Source: Actinopolyspora alba
GTDB lineage: Bacteria > Actinomycetota > Actinomycetes > Mycobacteriales > Pseudonocardiaceae
Length of the DNA stretch: 64,000 bases
Direction of reading: 5' to 3'
NCBI RefSeq assembly: GCF_900112765.1
Contig: NZ_FOMZ01000010.1
Coordinates: 124,001-188,000, forward strand
This document shows, one piece after another, positions 35,804-45,370 of the stretch. The notes under the pieces were generated by a model. It was not told where the DNA came from. It searched no databases and saw only the letters and a list, made by a program, of their open reading frames with translations. The stretch's first letter is position 1; every line of letters begins with the position of its first letter. Made by a program: the position numbers and the translations under genes.

Positions 35804-36366
35804 CGCGGACCACCTCCCGGCGCGGCGATGTCGGCCTCGATTCCCGATCCGAGTGTGCGCAGCAGGTCGAGCACCACTCCGAGGATCAGCAGATAGACAC
35901 CGATGTCCAGGAACAGACTGCTGACCACCTTGATCTTGCCGAGCAGCGGGACGGCGAAGGTGAAGCTCGCGCTCTCCAGCACCACACCGCCGAACAGCAC
36001 CGGCACCAGACCGGTGAGCACGGCGGTCGTCAGTCCGATCCCGATCAGCACCGGTGGGCGCATGGACACCGTGGAGCTGTCGTCCAGCCTGCCGCCCGCG
36101 AGGTAGCGCAGCACGAATGCCTGCCCCGCCACCAGACCACCGCTGAATCCGCCGCCGGAGCGGTAGTGCCCGGCGAACAGCAGGTACACCGAGAAGACGA
36201 TCACCGTCGGGAACACCACGCGTGCGACGAGCTCCAGCAGGATGGTTCGTTCCCGGGGATCCCGGCTGTACCCGGAGAGCAACCAGCGCTCGGCCGGAGC
36301 GTCGGAATGGAACCAGGCACCCTCGGCCGCTTCGCCCTGCCCGTCGGATGCTCGGGAATCGGTCAT
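35800..36366 (-). CDS. mrpB: Mrp Na+/H+ antiporter subunit B
   Basis: 188 residues from ATG 36366, overlapping mrpA (ATGA). A polar N-terminal 35 residues precede four helices; family marks are GHYRSGGGFSGGLVAGQAFVLRYLAGG and SLFLDIGVYLLILGVVLDLLRTLG. Works next to the C-terminal MrpB-like part of MrpA. Confidence 0.93.
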   Translation of the reverse strand: MTDSRASDGQGEAAEGAWFHSDAPAERWLLSGYSRDPRERTILLELVARVVFPTVIVFSVYLLFAGHYRSGGGFSGGLVAGQAFVLRYLAGGRLDDSSTVSMRPPVLIGIGLTTAVLTGLVPVLFGGVVLESASFTFAVPLLGKIKVVSSLFLDIGVYLLILGVVLDLLRTLGSGIEADIAAPGGGPR

Positions 36367-38729
36367 GTGCGTCCCTTTCCGCCGCGTTCGCCGGGAGCCC
36401 GCCCGGCGGTGGACAGGGATTCCCAGTCGGACCTGGCGTGTTTCCTGCGACGTGCGGACCTGGCACTGAGCACCAGACTGGCCACTCCGGTGGCCGCCAC
36501 GGCCAGTACCGAGAGTTCGCCCACGGTGTCGAAGGCGCGGAAGTCGATGATGATCGCGTTGACCACGTTGGTGGCGGAGGTGCCCTCCTCCGCGTGTTCC
36601 AGGTACTCCCTGCTCACCGCCGAGGGGGTGTCGCGCGCCGAGCTGAAGATCAGCGCGGCGAACCCGACGAACACCCCGCCCGCCAGCGAGATCAGCACCT
36701 TCGGCAACCGCACCCGACGTGAGGAGGGAGTCTCGGTGAACCGGGCGGGCAACCGGCGCAGCACCAGCACGAACGCGATCAGCGTCAGCGTCTCCACCAG
36801 GAACTGGGTCAGCGCGAGGTCGGGACCGCCGCCGACGATGAACATCCCACCGATGGCGTAACCGATGACTCCCACGAGCAGCACCGCCGTGATCCGTCGT
36901 GTCGCGCGGACCACCCCTGCCGCGGCGATCAGGATGACCAGCGCAAGCGGCAGTTGCAGCACGTTGTCCCACCAGCGCAGCTGTTCGATCGGGGTCACCC
37001 TGATCAACAGCACCGAGCCGGGAACGGCCAGCACCGTGAGCAGGATGATCCCGAGGTAGGTGGGCAGGGAACCCACCTGCACCCGGCCGGTGACCCCGAC
37101 GGCGAGCCGTTCCAACGAGCCCATGACGCGTTCGTAGCCGCGCTGGGCGTCGAGCGGGCTCGGCAACCGGTCGCGCAGCCGGTTCAGTCCGGCGTTGTAG
37201 GCGGCGAGCGCCAGGCCACCGAGCAGTGTGATCAGGGAGAGCGCCAGCGGGAGGTTGAAGCCGTGCCAGAGCCCCAGGTGGTATTCCCCGGAGTGGCCCA
37301 CGGCTCGTTCGGCGTAGGTGGCGGCGAGTTCGTCGGTCACCGGGTAGGCGACCCCGAGCGCCAGGCACAGCAGCGCCGTGACGGCGGGTGGGAGCAGCAT
37401 CCCGACGGGCGGGGGGTGGACCTCGGTGGGCATCGTGTCGCGCTTGGACGCGAAACCGCCGACCAGCAGTCGTGCGGTGTAGGCCACCGTGAGCACGGAT
37501 CCCAGTACGAGCCCCACCTCGACCGCGACCGCGGGTCCGGCGCCGAGGTAGGCCTCGAACGCGGCCTCCTTCGCCACGAATCCGATCATCGGAGGCACCC
37601 CGGCCATGGACATGGCGGCCAGCGCCGCCACCGTGGCCACCCAGGGAAGACGGCGACCGACCCCCGAGAGTTCACGGATGTCCCTGGTGCCGGTCTGGTG
37701 ATCGACGATACCGATGACCAGGAACAGCGTCGCCTTGAAGGCGCCGTGGGCCAGCAGCATGCCCGCCAGTGCCAGCTCTCCGGTGTAGCTCCCGGAGCCC
37801 GCCAGCACCATCAAGAACCCCAGCTGGCTGATCGTGCCGTAGGCCAGCAGCAGTTTGAGGTCGTACTCCCGCAGCGCACGCCAACCGCCGACGAACATGG
37901 TAACCAGCCCGAACACCGCGGTCACCACGGGCAGATAGGACACTTCGGACAGTACCGGCGTTAGCCTTCCGATCAGGAAGACGCCCGCTTTGACCATGGA
38001 GGCGGCGTGCAGGTAGGCGCTGATCGGGGTGGGGGCGACCATCGCGGCGGGCAGCCAGTTGTGGAACGGAACCTGCGCCGACTTGGTGAACGCCCCCACG
38101 AGGATCAGCCCGGTGGCGATCGCGGCGGCGGAACCGGTGGGCGGTTCGGCCGCCAGTCGCGAGATCCGGTAGGTGCCGCTCGTCTCGCCGAGCACGATGA
38201 ACCCCAGCAGCATCACCAGGCCACCCAGCGTGGTCACCAGCAGGGCCTGCAGTGATGCCCGGCGGGATTCCCTGCTCACCCCGGACTGACCGACGAGCAG
38301 GAACGAGCAGATCGTGGTCAGTTCCCAGAAGATGTAGAGGGTGAGCAGGTGGTCGGCCAGCACCAGTCCGAACATGGCGCCCGCGAAGGCCAACAACAGC
38401 GGGGCGGAACGTTTCGCGTCACCGCTCGGGGTCTCGAAGTACCACCTGGAGTACAGCAGGACGAGCACACCGATCCCCGACACCAGCAGCGTCATCACCA
38501 ACGCCAGGGTGTCCAGCCGGAACACGAACTCCAGCCCCAGCGTTGCCGACCAGGTCACCCGTTCGACGGGCTGATCACCTGCCAGCACCGCCGCCGCGTG
38601 CGCCAGTGCCCAGCACAGCGCCGCGGCGGGCGGCAGCGCGGCCACGAGGTAGGCGGCGCGGGTGTGGCGCATCGCGACCGGAGGCAGCAGGAGCGCGACC
38701 AGCAGGTGCGAGATCACCAGCGCGAGCAC
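36363..38729 (-). CDS. mrpA: Mrp Na+/H+ antiporter subunit A
   Basis: 788 residues from GTG 38729, chosen because GGGGAGGG sits just upstream and the next residues (LALVISHLLVALLLPPV) are a normal MrpA first helix. Starting further upstream would add 61 low-complexity residues partly encoded by a tandem repeat. About 20 helices: the NuoL-like core (PFHNWLPAAMVAPTPISAYLHAASMVKAGVFLI, HGAFKATLFLVIGIVDHQTGTRD) and a C-terminal DUF4040/MbhE-like region. First gene of a fully overlapping mrpABCDEFG operon, with BCCT following 207 bp after mrpG. Confidence 0.95.
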   Translation of the reverse strand: MLALVISHLLVALLLPPVAMRHTRAAYLVAALPPAAALCWALAHAAAVLAGDQPVERVTWSATLGLEFVFRLDTLALVMTLLVSGIGVLVLLYSRWYFETPSGDAKRSAPLLLAFAGAMFGLVLADHLLTLYIFWELTTICSFLLVGQSGVSRESRRASLQALLVTTLGGLVMLLGFIVLGETSGTYRISRLAAEPPTGSAAAIATGLILVGAFTKSAQVPFHNWLPAAMVAPTPISAYLHAASMVKAGVFLIGRLTPVLSEVSYLPVVTAVFGLVTMFVGGWRALREYDLKLLLAYGTISQLGFLMVLAGSGSYTGELALAGMLLAHGAFKATLFLVIGIVDHQTGTRDIRELSGVGRRLPWVATVAALAAMSMAGVPPMIGFVAKEAAFEAYLGAGPAVAVEVGLVLGSVLTVAYTARLLVGGFASKRDTMPTEVHPPPVGMLLPPAVTALLCLALGVAYPVTDELAATYAERAVGHSGEYHLGLWHGFNLPLALSLITLLGGLALAAYNAGLNRLRDRLPSPLDAQRGYERVMGSLERLAVGVTGRVQVGSLPTYLGIILLTVLAVPGSVLLIRVTPIEQLRWWDNVLQLPLALVILIAAAGVVRATRRITAVLLVGVIGYAIGGMFIVGGGPDLALTQFLVETLTLIAFVLVLRRLPARFTETPSSRRVRLPKVLISLAGGVFVGFAALIFSSARDTPSAVSREYLEHAEEGTSATNVVNAIIIDFRAFDTVGELSVLAVAATGVASLVLSARSARRRKHARSDWESLSTAGRAPGERGGKGRT

Positions 38730-38742
38730 GAATCCCTCCCCT

Positions 38743-38793
38743 GCTGTGGCGTTGCTGGTCCGCTGTGGCGTTGCGGGTTTGCTGTGGCGTTGC
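38743..38793. repeat. Three 19-bp tandem repeats just upstream of mrpA
   Basis: GCTGTGGCGTTGC occurs at 38743, 38762 and 38781, an exact 19-bp period. The array begins 14 bp upstream of the proposed mrpA start, so it is either in the leader RNA of the mrp operon or a repeated operator. A long in-frame reading through it gives RHSKPATPQRTSNATAG, which does not look like MrpA. Confidence 0.7.
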
Positions 38794-38950
38794 GGCCGTC
38801 GGCGCCGCGACACGGTCCGTGCGACGGTGCTTCCGCCACCGCCTGCCGCCGTGGTGGCGGGCCGGTTGCGAACCCCGAGCGGTACCGCGTCTGTGCTGTC
38901 CGGACCAGCCACGATGGCCCGATCACCGTCAAACTTAGCCCACGATCGCC

Positions 38951-38992
38951 CGAAACACCCGATCGTTCCGGCTCGCGGACCAGGGTGTTTCG
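38951..38992. promoter_or_regulatory. Inverted repeat upstream of the mrp operon
   Basis: CGAAACACCC / GGGTGTTTCG, a perfect 10-bp pair separated by 22 nt. It lies in the 523-bp divergent gap (38730-39252) between mrpA and the Ser/Thr kinase. Could be a regulator site or a terminator-like stem. No gene is seen in the gap. Confidence 0.4.
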
Positions 38993-39150
38993 CGGCAGGC
39001 CGGAGCGTTTCCGCCGGTTTCGGCGGCGAACCGGCCGTGCGGCCGGCTTCCGGAAGAGTCGATCACGTGGGAAAGTTCACTGTCCGTAACACGCCGGGAA
39101 CACGAACGGGGGCATTTCGTCGGGCTTGCCCGTTCGCTCCCGGAAGTCGG

Positions 39151-39181
39151 CCGGTACGGCGGCGCGGGGTCGCCGTACCGG
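39151..39181. promoter_or_regulatory. Hairpin upstream of the Ser/Thr kinase gene
   Basis: CCGGTACGGCG / CGCCGTACCGG, a perfect 11-bp inverted repeat with a 9-nt loop, 71 bp before the kinase start. Operator or leader hairpin; role unknown. Confidence 0.4.
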
Positions 39182-39252
39182 GCATCACGCCGCCGTGAAG
39201 TCGCCCGAACACCTTGTGGAGCAGTCGTGGCGGCTTGTTGGAGAATCGGGGC

Positions 39253-41100
39253 GTGCCCAAGGAGGAACCGGAAGAAAGCAGTATCGGTCGGCTGATCGCC
39301 GACCGATACCGAATGCGCGCCAGGATCGGCGGCGGGGCGATGGGCTCGGTTTGGTCCGGCATGGACGAACTGCTGCGCAGGCCGGTCGCCATCAAGGCTG
39401 TGCGGCTACCACCGGGCATCCCGGAGGCCGAGGCCGCGGAGATACGCGAACGCACGCTGCGGGAGGCACGCGCCACCGCGGTGGTGGTCCATCCCAACGT
39501 GGTCACCCTCTACGACGTCGCCCGCGAGGGCGACGAGCCGTTCGTGGTGATGGAGCTGGTGCCCTCGCACAGCCTGGCGAACATCATCGCCGACCACGGC
39601 CCGCTGGACGACGGCCAACTCGCCGTCGTGATCGACTCGGTCGCCTCGGCGCTGGAGACCGCACACCAGGCCGGTGTGGTGCACCGGGACGTGAAGCCGG
39701 GCAACATCCTGCTGGCCGCGGACGGGCGGATCAAGCTCAGCGACTTCGGAATCTCCCGCAACGTGGCAGAGCCCACGCTCACCCGCACCGGGATCATGCT
39801 GGGCACTCCGGCATTCATCGCTCCGGAGGTGGCGGCCGGCGAGACCGTCACCGCCGCGGCCGACCTCTGGGGACTGGGTGCGGCCCTGTACGCCGCCGCG
39901 GAGGGCGTGCCGCCGTACGACACCGACGACAATCCGGTCGCCACCATCAACTCGGTGGTCAACGGCCCCGTCCCCGGCACGGCCAGACCCGGCCCGATCG
40001 GTGAGGTCATCACGGCCCTGCTGGTCAAGGATCCGCGACGGCGCATGTCGCTGCGCGAGGTGCGCGGTCTCGTGCAACCGCTGCTGCCGGATCCCGGCGC
40101 GGAGCCGTTCGCTGGGCTGGTTCCAGAGGAATCGGCGACGGTGCGGACACCGCTGCCGGACGGGTCCGATTCGGAACCGGGCAGACGGTCCGGATCCTCG
40201 TGGCCCGCGGAGCCCGCCTCGGGATCCGGATGGGGCTCGGGGGAAGCCTCCGGTAGCGGTTCCCAGCGCGACAACGGTCCGCGGTACAGCGGTGGGGCCT
40301 CCGAGAACCTCACCGCTTCGGGCGGGGCACCGGACGAACCGGGTTCGGCCCCGCTGGCGGCCGATCCGGGACCACTGCCGTTCACCCCCAGCGAGCCACC
40401 GAGGCAGCGGAAGCGTCGCTCGCCGCTCGGCGTGTTGCTGCTGACGCTGGCGGCGGTGCTGTTGTTCGTACCGGCCGCGGGAGCATCGTTCGTGGGAACC
40501 CGGATACTCGCCGGCGAACAGGTGATCCCCGACTACGACGACCCGGGGCCCGAGACCCTCCAGCGGCAGGAACTCGTGGAGCTGGAGGGGAACACCGGAA
40601 CGCTGGAACATCGCAACGACGGTGGTGGCGGCTACTACTCCATGCCCGTGCCCGAGGGGTGGACGCGCTACCAGGAGTACACCAGTGAGACCCCGACCCG
40701 CAGCATGACCGCTCGGTTCGTTTCCCCTGGCGGGAGGACGGAACTGGCGGTGCAGCGGTTCGGGGGTTACTACGAGCGCGACTACACCACGGAGGGCTAC
40801 ATAGCCGCCCTCGAGGAAAGACAGCGCGGCGCGAACAACACCTTCGAGCTGCGCTCCAGGAAATTCATCGTCAGCGATGCGAGAGGCGCGCCGAGAGATA
40901 CGCAGCTGACGTACAACGTGCTCATCAGATCGTACGACGCGAATCCGACGGAGCGGGAGCCACTGCTGCGTCACGTGGCGGCTCGGCTGATGTCCCGCGA
41001 CGGTGATCTGTGGATCGTGCGGGTGACCACTTCCGCCACGATGCGAGAGGCGCAACGACTGCTGGCACGAACCGTGAACCGGTTCGAGACCCAAAGCTGA
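39253..41100 (+). CDS. Transmembrane Ser/Thr protein kinase (PASTA-free Hanks type)
   Basis: 615 residues from GTG 39253. Kinase domain about residues 13-275 with all key motifs: glycine loop IGGGAMGSVW, VAIK lysine, HRDVKPGNIL, DFG (SDFGISRN), GTPAFIAPEV. A Pro/Ser/Gly-rich juxtamembrane linker follows (about 280-385), then one membrane helix (SPLGVLLLTLAAVLLFVPAAG, about 389-410) and an extracellular domain of about 200 residues (with PVPEGWTRYQEY and RFVSPGGRTELAVQRFGGYY) that is not a PASTA array and is not recognised. It presumably senses an external cue and phosphorylates cytosolic targets. Ends 151 bp before deoD. Confidence 0.92.
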   Translation: MPKEEPEESSIGRLIADRYRMRARIGGGAMGSVWSGMDELLRRPVAIKAVRLPPGIPEAEAAEIRERTLREARATAVVVHPNVVTLYDVAREGDEPFVVMELVPSHSLANIIADHGPLDDGQLAVVIDSVASALETAHQAGVVHRDVKPGNILLAADGRIKLSDFGISRNVAEPTLTRTGIMLGTPAFIAPEVAAGETVTAAADLWGLGAALYAAAEGVPPYDTDDNPVATINSVVNGPVPGTARPGPIGEVITALLVKDPRRRMSLREVRGLVQPLLPDPGAEPFAGLVPEESATVRTPLPDGSDSEPGRRSGSSWPAEPASGSGWGSGEASGSGSQRDNGPRYSGGASENLTASGGAPDEPGSAPLAADPGPLPFTPSEPPRQRKRRSPLGVLLLTLAAVLLFVPAAGASFVGTRILAGEQVIPDYDDPGPETLQRQELVELEGNTGTLEHRNDGGGGYYSMPVPEGWTRYQEYTSETPTRSMTARFVSPGGRTELAVQRFGGYYERDYTTEGYIAALEERQRGANNTFELRSRKFIVSDARGAPRDTQLTYNVLIRSYDANPTEREPLLRHVAARLMSRDGDLWIVRVTTSATMREAQRLLARTVNRFETQS

Positions 41101-41116
41101 CCACTCGCCGAACAGG

Positions 41117-41152
41117 CCGACTCCCGATCGCGCGCCGACTCCCGATCGCGCG
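41117..41152. repeat. Tandem 18-bp duplication between the kinase gene and deoD
   Basis: GCCGACTCCCGATCGCGC occurs twice back to back. Each unit has a CGATCG centre. It lies 17 bp after the kinase stop; probably a local duplication. Confidence 0.6.
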
Positions 41153-41251
41153 GAGCCGCCCCCGAGCACGGCGAGGAGGAACCACGGTTCCGAGCGAGCT
41201 CCGGCACGGGCGAGAGACTCGTGACGGGCTCGTTGGTTAGGCTGACCGACT

Positions 41252-42070
41252 GTGACGTCTTCCACCACATCGGAGTTGCCCGATCCGGCGGCCGTGGCGA
41301 GCAACGCGGCTGCGACCCTGGCCGAGCTGACCGGAGTCGCCGGTCACGACCTGGCGGTGGTGCTCGGTTCGGGGTGGCAGCCCGCGGCCGAGGAGCTGGG
41401 AACGCCCGACAGCGAACTCGACATGTCCGAACTGCCCGGTTTCGACCCGCCGGCGGCGGTGGGACACACCGGCAGGATCCGCTCGCTGCGCATCGGGAAC
41501 AAGCGCGTCCTGGTACTGCTCGGCCGAACCCACCTCTACGAGGGTCGCGGGGTGGAAAAGGTCGTCCACGGGGTGCGGACCGCCGTGGCGGCGGGCTGTC
41601 GCACGGTGGTGCTTACCAACGCCGCGGGGGGTCTGCGCGAGGACATGAGCGTGGGGCAGCCGGTGCTCATCAGCGACCACCTGAACATGACGGCCCGCTC
41701 CCCGCTGGTGGGAGCCAGGTTCGTCGACCTCACCGACCTGTACGCGACGCGGCTGCGCGAGATCGCGACCTCGATCGACCCCTCGCTGACCGAGGGCGTC
41801 TACGCGTGCATGCCGGGACCGCACTTCGAGACACCCGCCGAGATCCGGATGCTGCGCACCCTGGGTGCCGAGCTGGTGGGCATGTCCACAGTGCAGGAAG
41901 CGATCGCCGCACGCGCGGGAGGCGCCGAAGTGTTCGGGCTGTCGCTGGTCACCAACCTCGCGGCAGGCATGACCGGGGAGCCGCTGAACCACCAGGAAGT
42001 GCTGGAGGCGGGCAGGGCCGCCGCGGGCAGGATGGGCAAGCTGTTGCGCTCGCTGGCCGAGCGCTCCTGA
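41252..42070 (+). CDS. deoD: Purine nucleoside phosphorylase (trimeric type)
   Basis: 272 residues from GTG 41252. Motifs of the low-molecular-mass PNP family: [59 protein letters not shown] (phosphate and base sites) and SLVTNLAAG. It phosphorolyses inosine and guanosine to base and ribose 1-phosphate in purine salvage. Followed after 46 bp by pmmB, the same order as mycobacterial Rv3307-Rv3308; upp lies 14 kb away here. Confidence 0.93.
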   Translation: MTSSTTSELPDPAAVASNAAATLAELTGVAGHDLAVVLGSGWQPAAEELGTPDSELDMSELPGFDPPAAVGHTGRIRSLRIGNKRVLVLLGRTHLYEGRGVEKVVHGVRTAVAAGCRTVVLTNAAGGLREDMSVGQPVLISDHLNMTARSPLVGARFVDLTDLYATRLREIATSIDPSLTEGVYACMPGPHFETPAEIRMLRTLGAELVGMSTVQEAIAARAGGAEVFGLSLVTNLAAGMTGEPLNHQEVLEAGRAAAGRMGKLLRSLAERS

Positions 42071-42116
42071 TCGAGTTCTCCGGCCCGATCGGCGCGCATC
42101 GCCGGAGGTGATCGTG

Positions 42117-43817
42117 ATGTCCCGGGAACGACGAGTCCTGGAAGCCGCGCGGGAGTGGCTGGCGGGCGAGGTCGACGAGGCCGACCACGCGGAGCTGTCC
42201 GAGCTGACGCGGCGTGCGGTGAACGGGGACTCGGACGCCGCGTCGGACCTCGCGGACCGCGTGGCGGGCTCACCCGCCTTCGGCACGGCCGGGATTCGCG
42301 CGTCGCTCCGGGCGGGACCGAACGGGATGAACCGCGCCGTGGTGATCCGCACGACCGCCGGGCTGGCCGGTTGGCTTCGTCGGCGCGGCACGGTGGGCAC
42401 CGTGGTCGTCGGCCACGACGCCAGGCACGGTTCCCGCCGGTTCGCCGTGGACGCGGCCGACGTGCTGTGCGCGGCCGGTTTCGAGGTGCGGGTACTGCCG
42501 GAACCGCTGCCCACCCCGGTGCTGGCTCGCGCGACACGGGCGCTGGGAGCCGTCGCGGGGGTACAACTGACCGCTTCGCACAACCCGCCCACCGACAACG
42601 GTTACAAGGTCTACCTGGCGGGAGGCGACCCGCTCGCCGCACCGTACGACGCCGAGATCGAGGGTGCGATCTCCGAGGTGGGCGCCGCCGCCACCGTGCC
42701 CCGGGAGCGCGGTTGGCACCACTACGAGCGTGCGCTGCCCGAATACCTCGAACGAGTGGCCGAACTCGTCGGGGACGGTGCCGGAGGACTAAGGGTGGCG
42801 GTGACGGCACTGCACGGTGTGGGGGCCGAACCGCTGGAACGGGCCCTGCGGAACGCCGGTTTCACCGACACGCACTTCGTCGCCGCACAACGGCGACCCG
42901 ATCCCGACTTCCCGACCGTGGACTTCCCCAACCCGGAGGAACCGGGCGCCACCGACGCCGTACTCGAACTGGCACGTGACATCGACGCCGACCTCGCCGT
43001 GGCGCTGGATCCGGACGCGGACAGGTGCGCGCTGGGCGTGCCCACCCGGGAGGGCGGCTGGCGGATGCTGCGGGGTGACGAGACCGGAGTGCTGCTCGGC
43101 GACCACGTGCTATCCACAATGGACAGAGAAGTCGACCCGGATCCGCTGGTGGCGACCACGATCGTCTCCTCTTCCATGCTGGAGTCGGTGGCACGCGCGC
43201 ACGGGGCGCGTTACGACGAGACGCTGACCGGTTTCAAGTGGCTGATGCGAGCGGGCGACGGCAGTGGCGGCGGGCTGGTCTACGCCTACGAGGAAGCGCT
43301 CGGGCACTGCGTCGACCCGGATCACGTGCGGGACAAGGACGGGATCGCCACGGCGGTACTGGCCTGCGATCTCGCGGCCACGCTGGCACGTGACGGCACG
43401 ACGCTGTCGGAACGGCTGGCTGAGCTGGAGATCGAGCACGGGGTGCACGAGACGGAACAGATCACGGTACGCATGACGGATCCGGGGACGAGGGCGGAGA
43501 CGATGCGACTGCTGCGGCGGAACCCGCCGACCGAACTGGCCGGAACACCGATGGAAACACGTGACCTGCTGCCCGAGGCCGATGTGCTGATTCTGCGGGA
43601 CGCGGGCGACGAGAAGTCCGGAAGACCGAGGGTGGTGATCCGTCCTTCCGGGACGGAGCCCAAGCTCAAGTGCTATCTGCAGACGATCGTCCCGGTCGAG
43701 GGACCGGAGTCGACCGAGGGCTCGGAGCGGGTATCGGGGCTGACAGCCGCGCGCGGCCGTGCGCGGGAACTGCTCGCCGCGCTCACCTCGGAGGTTCGTT
43801 CGTTGGTCGGCTCCTGA
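42117..43817 (+). CDS. pmmB: Phosphomannomutase/phosphopentomutase-like alpha-D-phosphohexomutase
   Basis: 566 residues from ATG 42117 (GGAGG 8 nt upstream; GTG 42114 and 42108 are less likely). Phosphoserine loop TASHNPP with S154, metal loop DPDADR (298-303), sugar loop around YAYEEALGHCVDPDHVRDKDG and phosphate loop RPSGTEPKLKCYLQ. Converts hexose or pentose 1-phosphate and 6/5-phosphate forms. Coupling to PNP makes ribose 1-phosphate to ribose 5-phosphate a reasonable role; in mycobacteria the gene is annotated pmmB. Exact specificity not decided by sequence. Confidence 0.88.
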   Translation: MSRERRVLEAAREWLAGEVDEADHAELSELTRRAVNGDSDAASDLADRVAGSPAFGTAGIRASLRAGPNGMNRAVVIRTTAGLAGWLRRRGTVGTVVVGHDARHGSRRFAVDAADVLCAAGFEVRVLPEPLPTPVLARATRALGAVAGVQLTASHNPPTDNGYKVYLAGGDPLAAPYDAEIEGAISEVGAAATVPRERGWHHYERALPEYLERVAELVGDGAGGLRVAVTALHGVGAEPLERALRNAGFTDTHFVAAQRRPDPDFPTVDFPNPEEPGATDAVLELARDIDADLAVALDPDADRCALGVPTREGGWRMLRGDETGVLLGDHVLSTMDREVDPDPLVATTIVSSSMLESVARAHGARYDETLTGFKWLMRAGDGSGGGLVYAYEEALGHCVDPDHVRDKDGIATAVLACDLAATLARDGTTLSERLAELEIEHGVHETEQITVRMTDPGTRAETMRLLRRNPPTELAGTPMETRDLLPEADVLILRDAGDEKSGRPRVVIRPSGTEPKLKCYLQTIVPVEGPESTEGSERVSGLTAARGRARELLAALTSEVRSLVGS

Positions 43818-44407
43818 AAGCGCCGGCCCGACAGTTCGGGAACCGCGGCCGGTTCCCCTTCGGCAGGAGGAGTCGAAACGACCCGACTCGTGTGCCGGTA
43901 TCGAAAAGCGCGATCACCTACGAGGGACCCGCGCGACCACCAAGCCGTGCGGTGGTGTCCACCGGGAGGCTCACGTACCGACCGAAGCGCACACGAGTAG
44001 GCGGTACCGTACGAACGCCGTGGGCGACGCGGTTTCGCGGGACCATCACGGCGGCGGCACGCGACCGCCAAGCCGCGTGGCGTGACCCCCAAGCCACGCC
44101 CTCCGACCGCCCGGCCGCGATGGCACCGGAATGTCGCCACGCTGTTCGACGTACAGCGTGTTCCGCGGCATCCGCCTCATTGCCGGACCGGACCGAACAG
44201 GACATACCCCTCGCTCCCCTACCGAATACTCGCCTCGATTCGACCGGTGTCGAACCGGATGTTCCCGTTCCGTTCGGGAGCATCACGGATGTGACGCGAC
44301 ACGAGCGCGTTCGGTTCCATCGTGTCGGAGATCTCCGGTCGATTCTTCCGATCGGCTCTTCCGAGCGGGATGGGCGGCGAGCCCCCGCGAGCTCGGTTTC
44401 GCGGGAT
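43818..44407. other. Long intergenic gap, no supported gene
   Basis: 590 bp between convergent pmmB and the pentapeptide protein gene. Contains reiterated CCAAGCC(G/A)(T/C)G fragments (near 43938, 44068, 44090), some able to pair with nearby GGTGG or GGCGTG. No start with ribosome site and no domain seen. Confidence 0.35.
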
Positions 44408-45370
44408 TCAACCCCGCCGCGCCACGAGCTCGGCCCAACCCGGCTCGTCGGGCAACGGTCGTTCGGCCCAGTCGGCGGGCCATTTCCGGCGCGTGTCGTC
44501 GTCCAACCGGGTCATCGCCCCGGTGAGTGCGGCAGTGGTCTGCGTGCCGAAGTCCACCTCTCCCGCGAAGGTCGCACCTCGGAAGGTCACGCCCTCGCCC
44601 TCGAAGCCGACGCGGCGGAAATCCCCGAGGCCGCTGAATCGCACTCCGCGGAAATCGGCTTGCCGCTCGAACAGCGTCCCCCGGAACACGGCCGGACCGT
44701 GGAAACTGGCATCGGCGAAAGTGGCCGAACGCACGCGGCACCGGGAGAACGTGAAGGTGTGCAGTACGGCTCCGGACAGGTTCAACGCTATGTCCGGCCA
44801 GAACAGCGAGTCCTCCGCCGGTTCCTCGTCGAGCCGCAGGTGGGTGACCAGCACCTGCTGCGCGGCCTGCCGCACCTCGAACTCCTGGGGACCGCCGTGC
44901 TCGGGGCTCGGCTGTTCGTCCGACGCCTCCGGGGACATCCGCAGATAGGCGCAGATGAGATCGACGATCGTCTGCCGGTGCGTCGGGTAGGTCTGGCCGA
45001 GCCGTTCCAGGGCGAAGATCCCGGCCAGCCGCACCGGGGCCTTGTCGGCGCTGAGCTGCTCGGCGGCTCTGCCGTAGAGTTCGGTGACCCGGGTCTCGGT
45101 GGCATCGTGATCCCGGCGCAGAATGCTGACCTCGGTGCTGCGCTGCCGCCGGGCCGCCAACCAGAGAGCGGCGGCGCCGCCCGTGCCCACTCCGATGCTC
45201 GCCGAGGTGCGTACGGCTTCGAGGATCACCTTGGGCGGCGCGTCCCGCAGCACGACCACCAGCAGGGTCGTCGAGAGCAGCGTGATCCCGACGACCACGA
45301 CGGCGCCGATCGTGATCGCCCTGTTGCTGAGCACCCGGGGAACTTCCGGGGTTCGCTGGGAACGTGCCAC
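44408..45370 (-). CDS. Pentapeptide-repeat membrane protein
   Basis: 320 residues from GTG 45370. Two membrane helices at the N-terminus (about 18-42 and 53-70), a helical segment (RDHDATETRVTELYGRAAEQLSADKAPVRLAGIFALERLGQ) that is common in this actinomycete family, and a C-terminal pentapeptide-repeat region with A(D/N)(L/F)xx-like units: ATFADASFHGPAVFRGTLFE, ADFRGVRFSGLGDFRRVGFE. Forms a right-handed beta-helix, probably cytoplasmic. Role unknown; some relatives protect DNA gyrase, but nothing here points to that. Confidence 0.85.
   Translation of the reverse strand: MARSQRTPEVPRVLSNRAITIGAVVVVGITLLSTTLLVVVLRDAPPKVILEAVRTSASIGVGTGGAAALWLAARRQRSTEVSILRRDHDATETRVTELYGRAAEQLSADKAPVRLAGIFALERLGQTYPTHRQTIVDLICAYLRMSPEASDEQPSPEHGGPQEFEVRQAAQQVLVTHLRLDEEPAEDSLFWPDIALNLSGAVLHTFTFSRCRVRSATFADASFHGPAVFRGTLFERQADFRGVRFSGLGDFRRVGFEGEGVTFRGATFAGEVDFGTQTTAALTGAMTRLDDDTRRKWPADWAERPLPDEPGWAELVARRG

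Noticed and set aside
38743-38793. Tandem repeats upstream of mrpA as a CRISPR array
   Set aside because: Only three 13-bp units with 6-bp spacers and no cas genes; far too short for CRISPR.
36363-38912. Upstream GTG 38912 as the mrpA start
   Set aside because: Would add 61 low-complexity residues encoded partly by the tandem repeat; GTG 38729 has a strong GGGGAGGG and begins the expected first helix.
41252-43817. Possible polyketide or siderophore cluster around the phosphomannomutase
   Set aside because: Neighbours are nucleoside salvage and a kinase; nothing biosynthetic in view.
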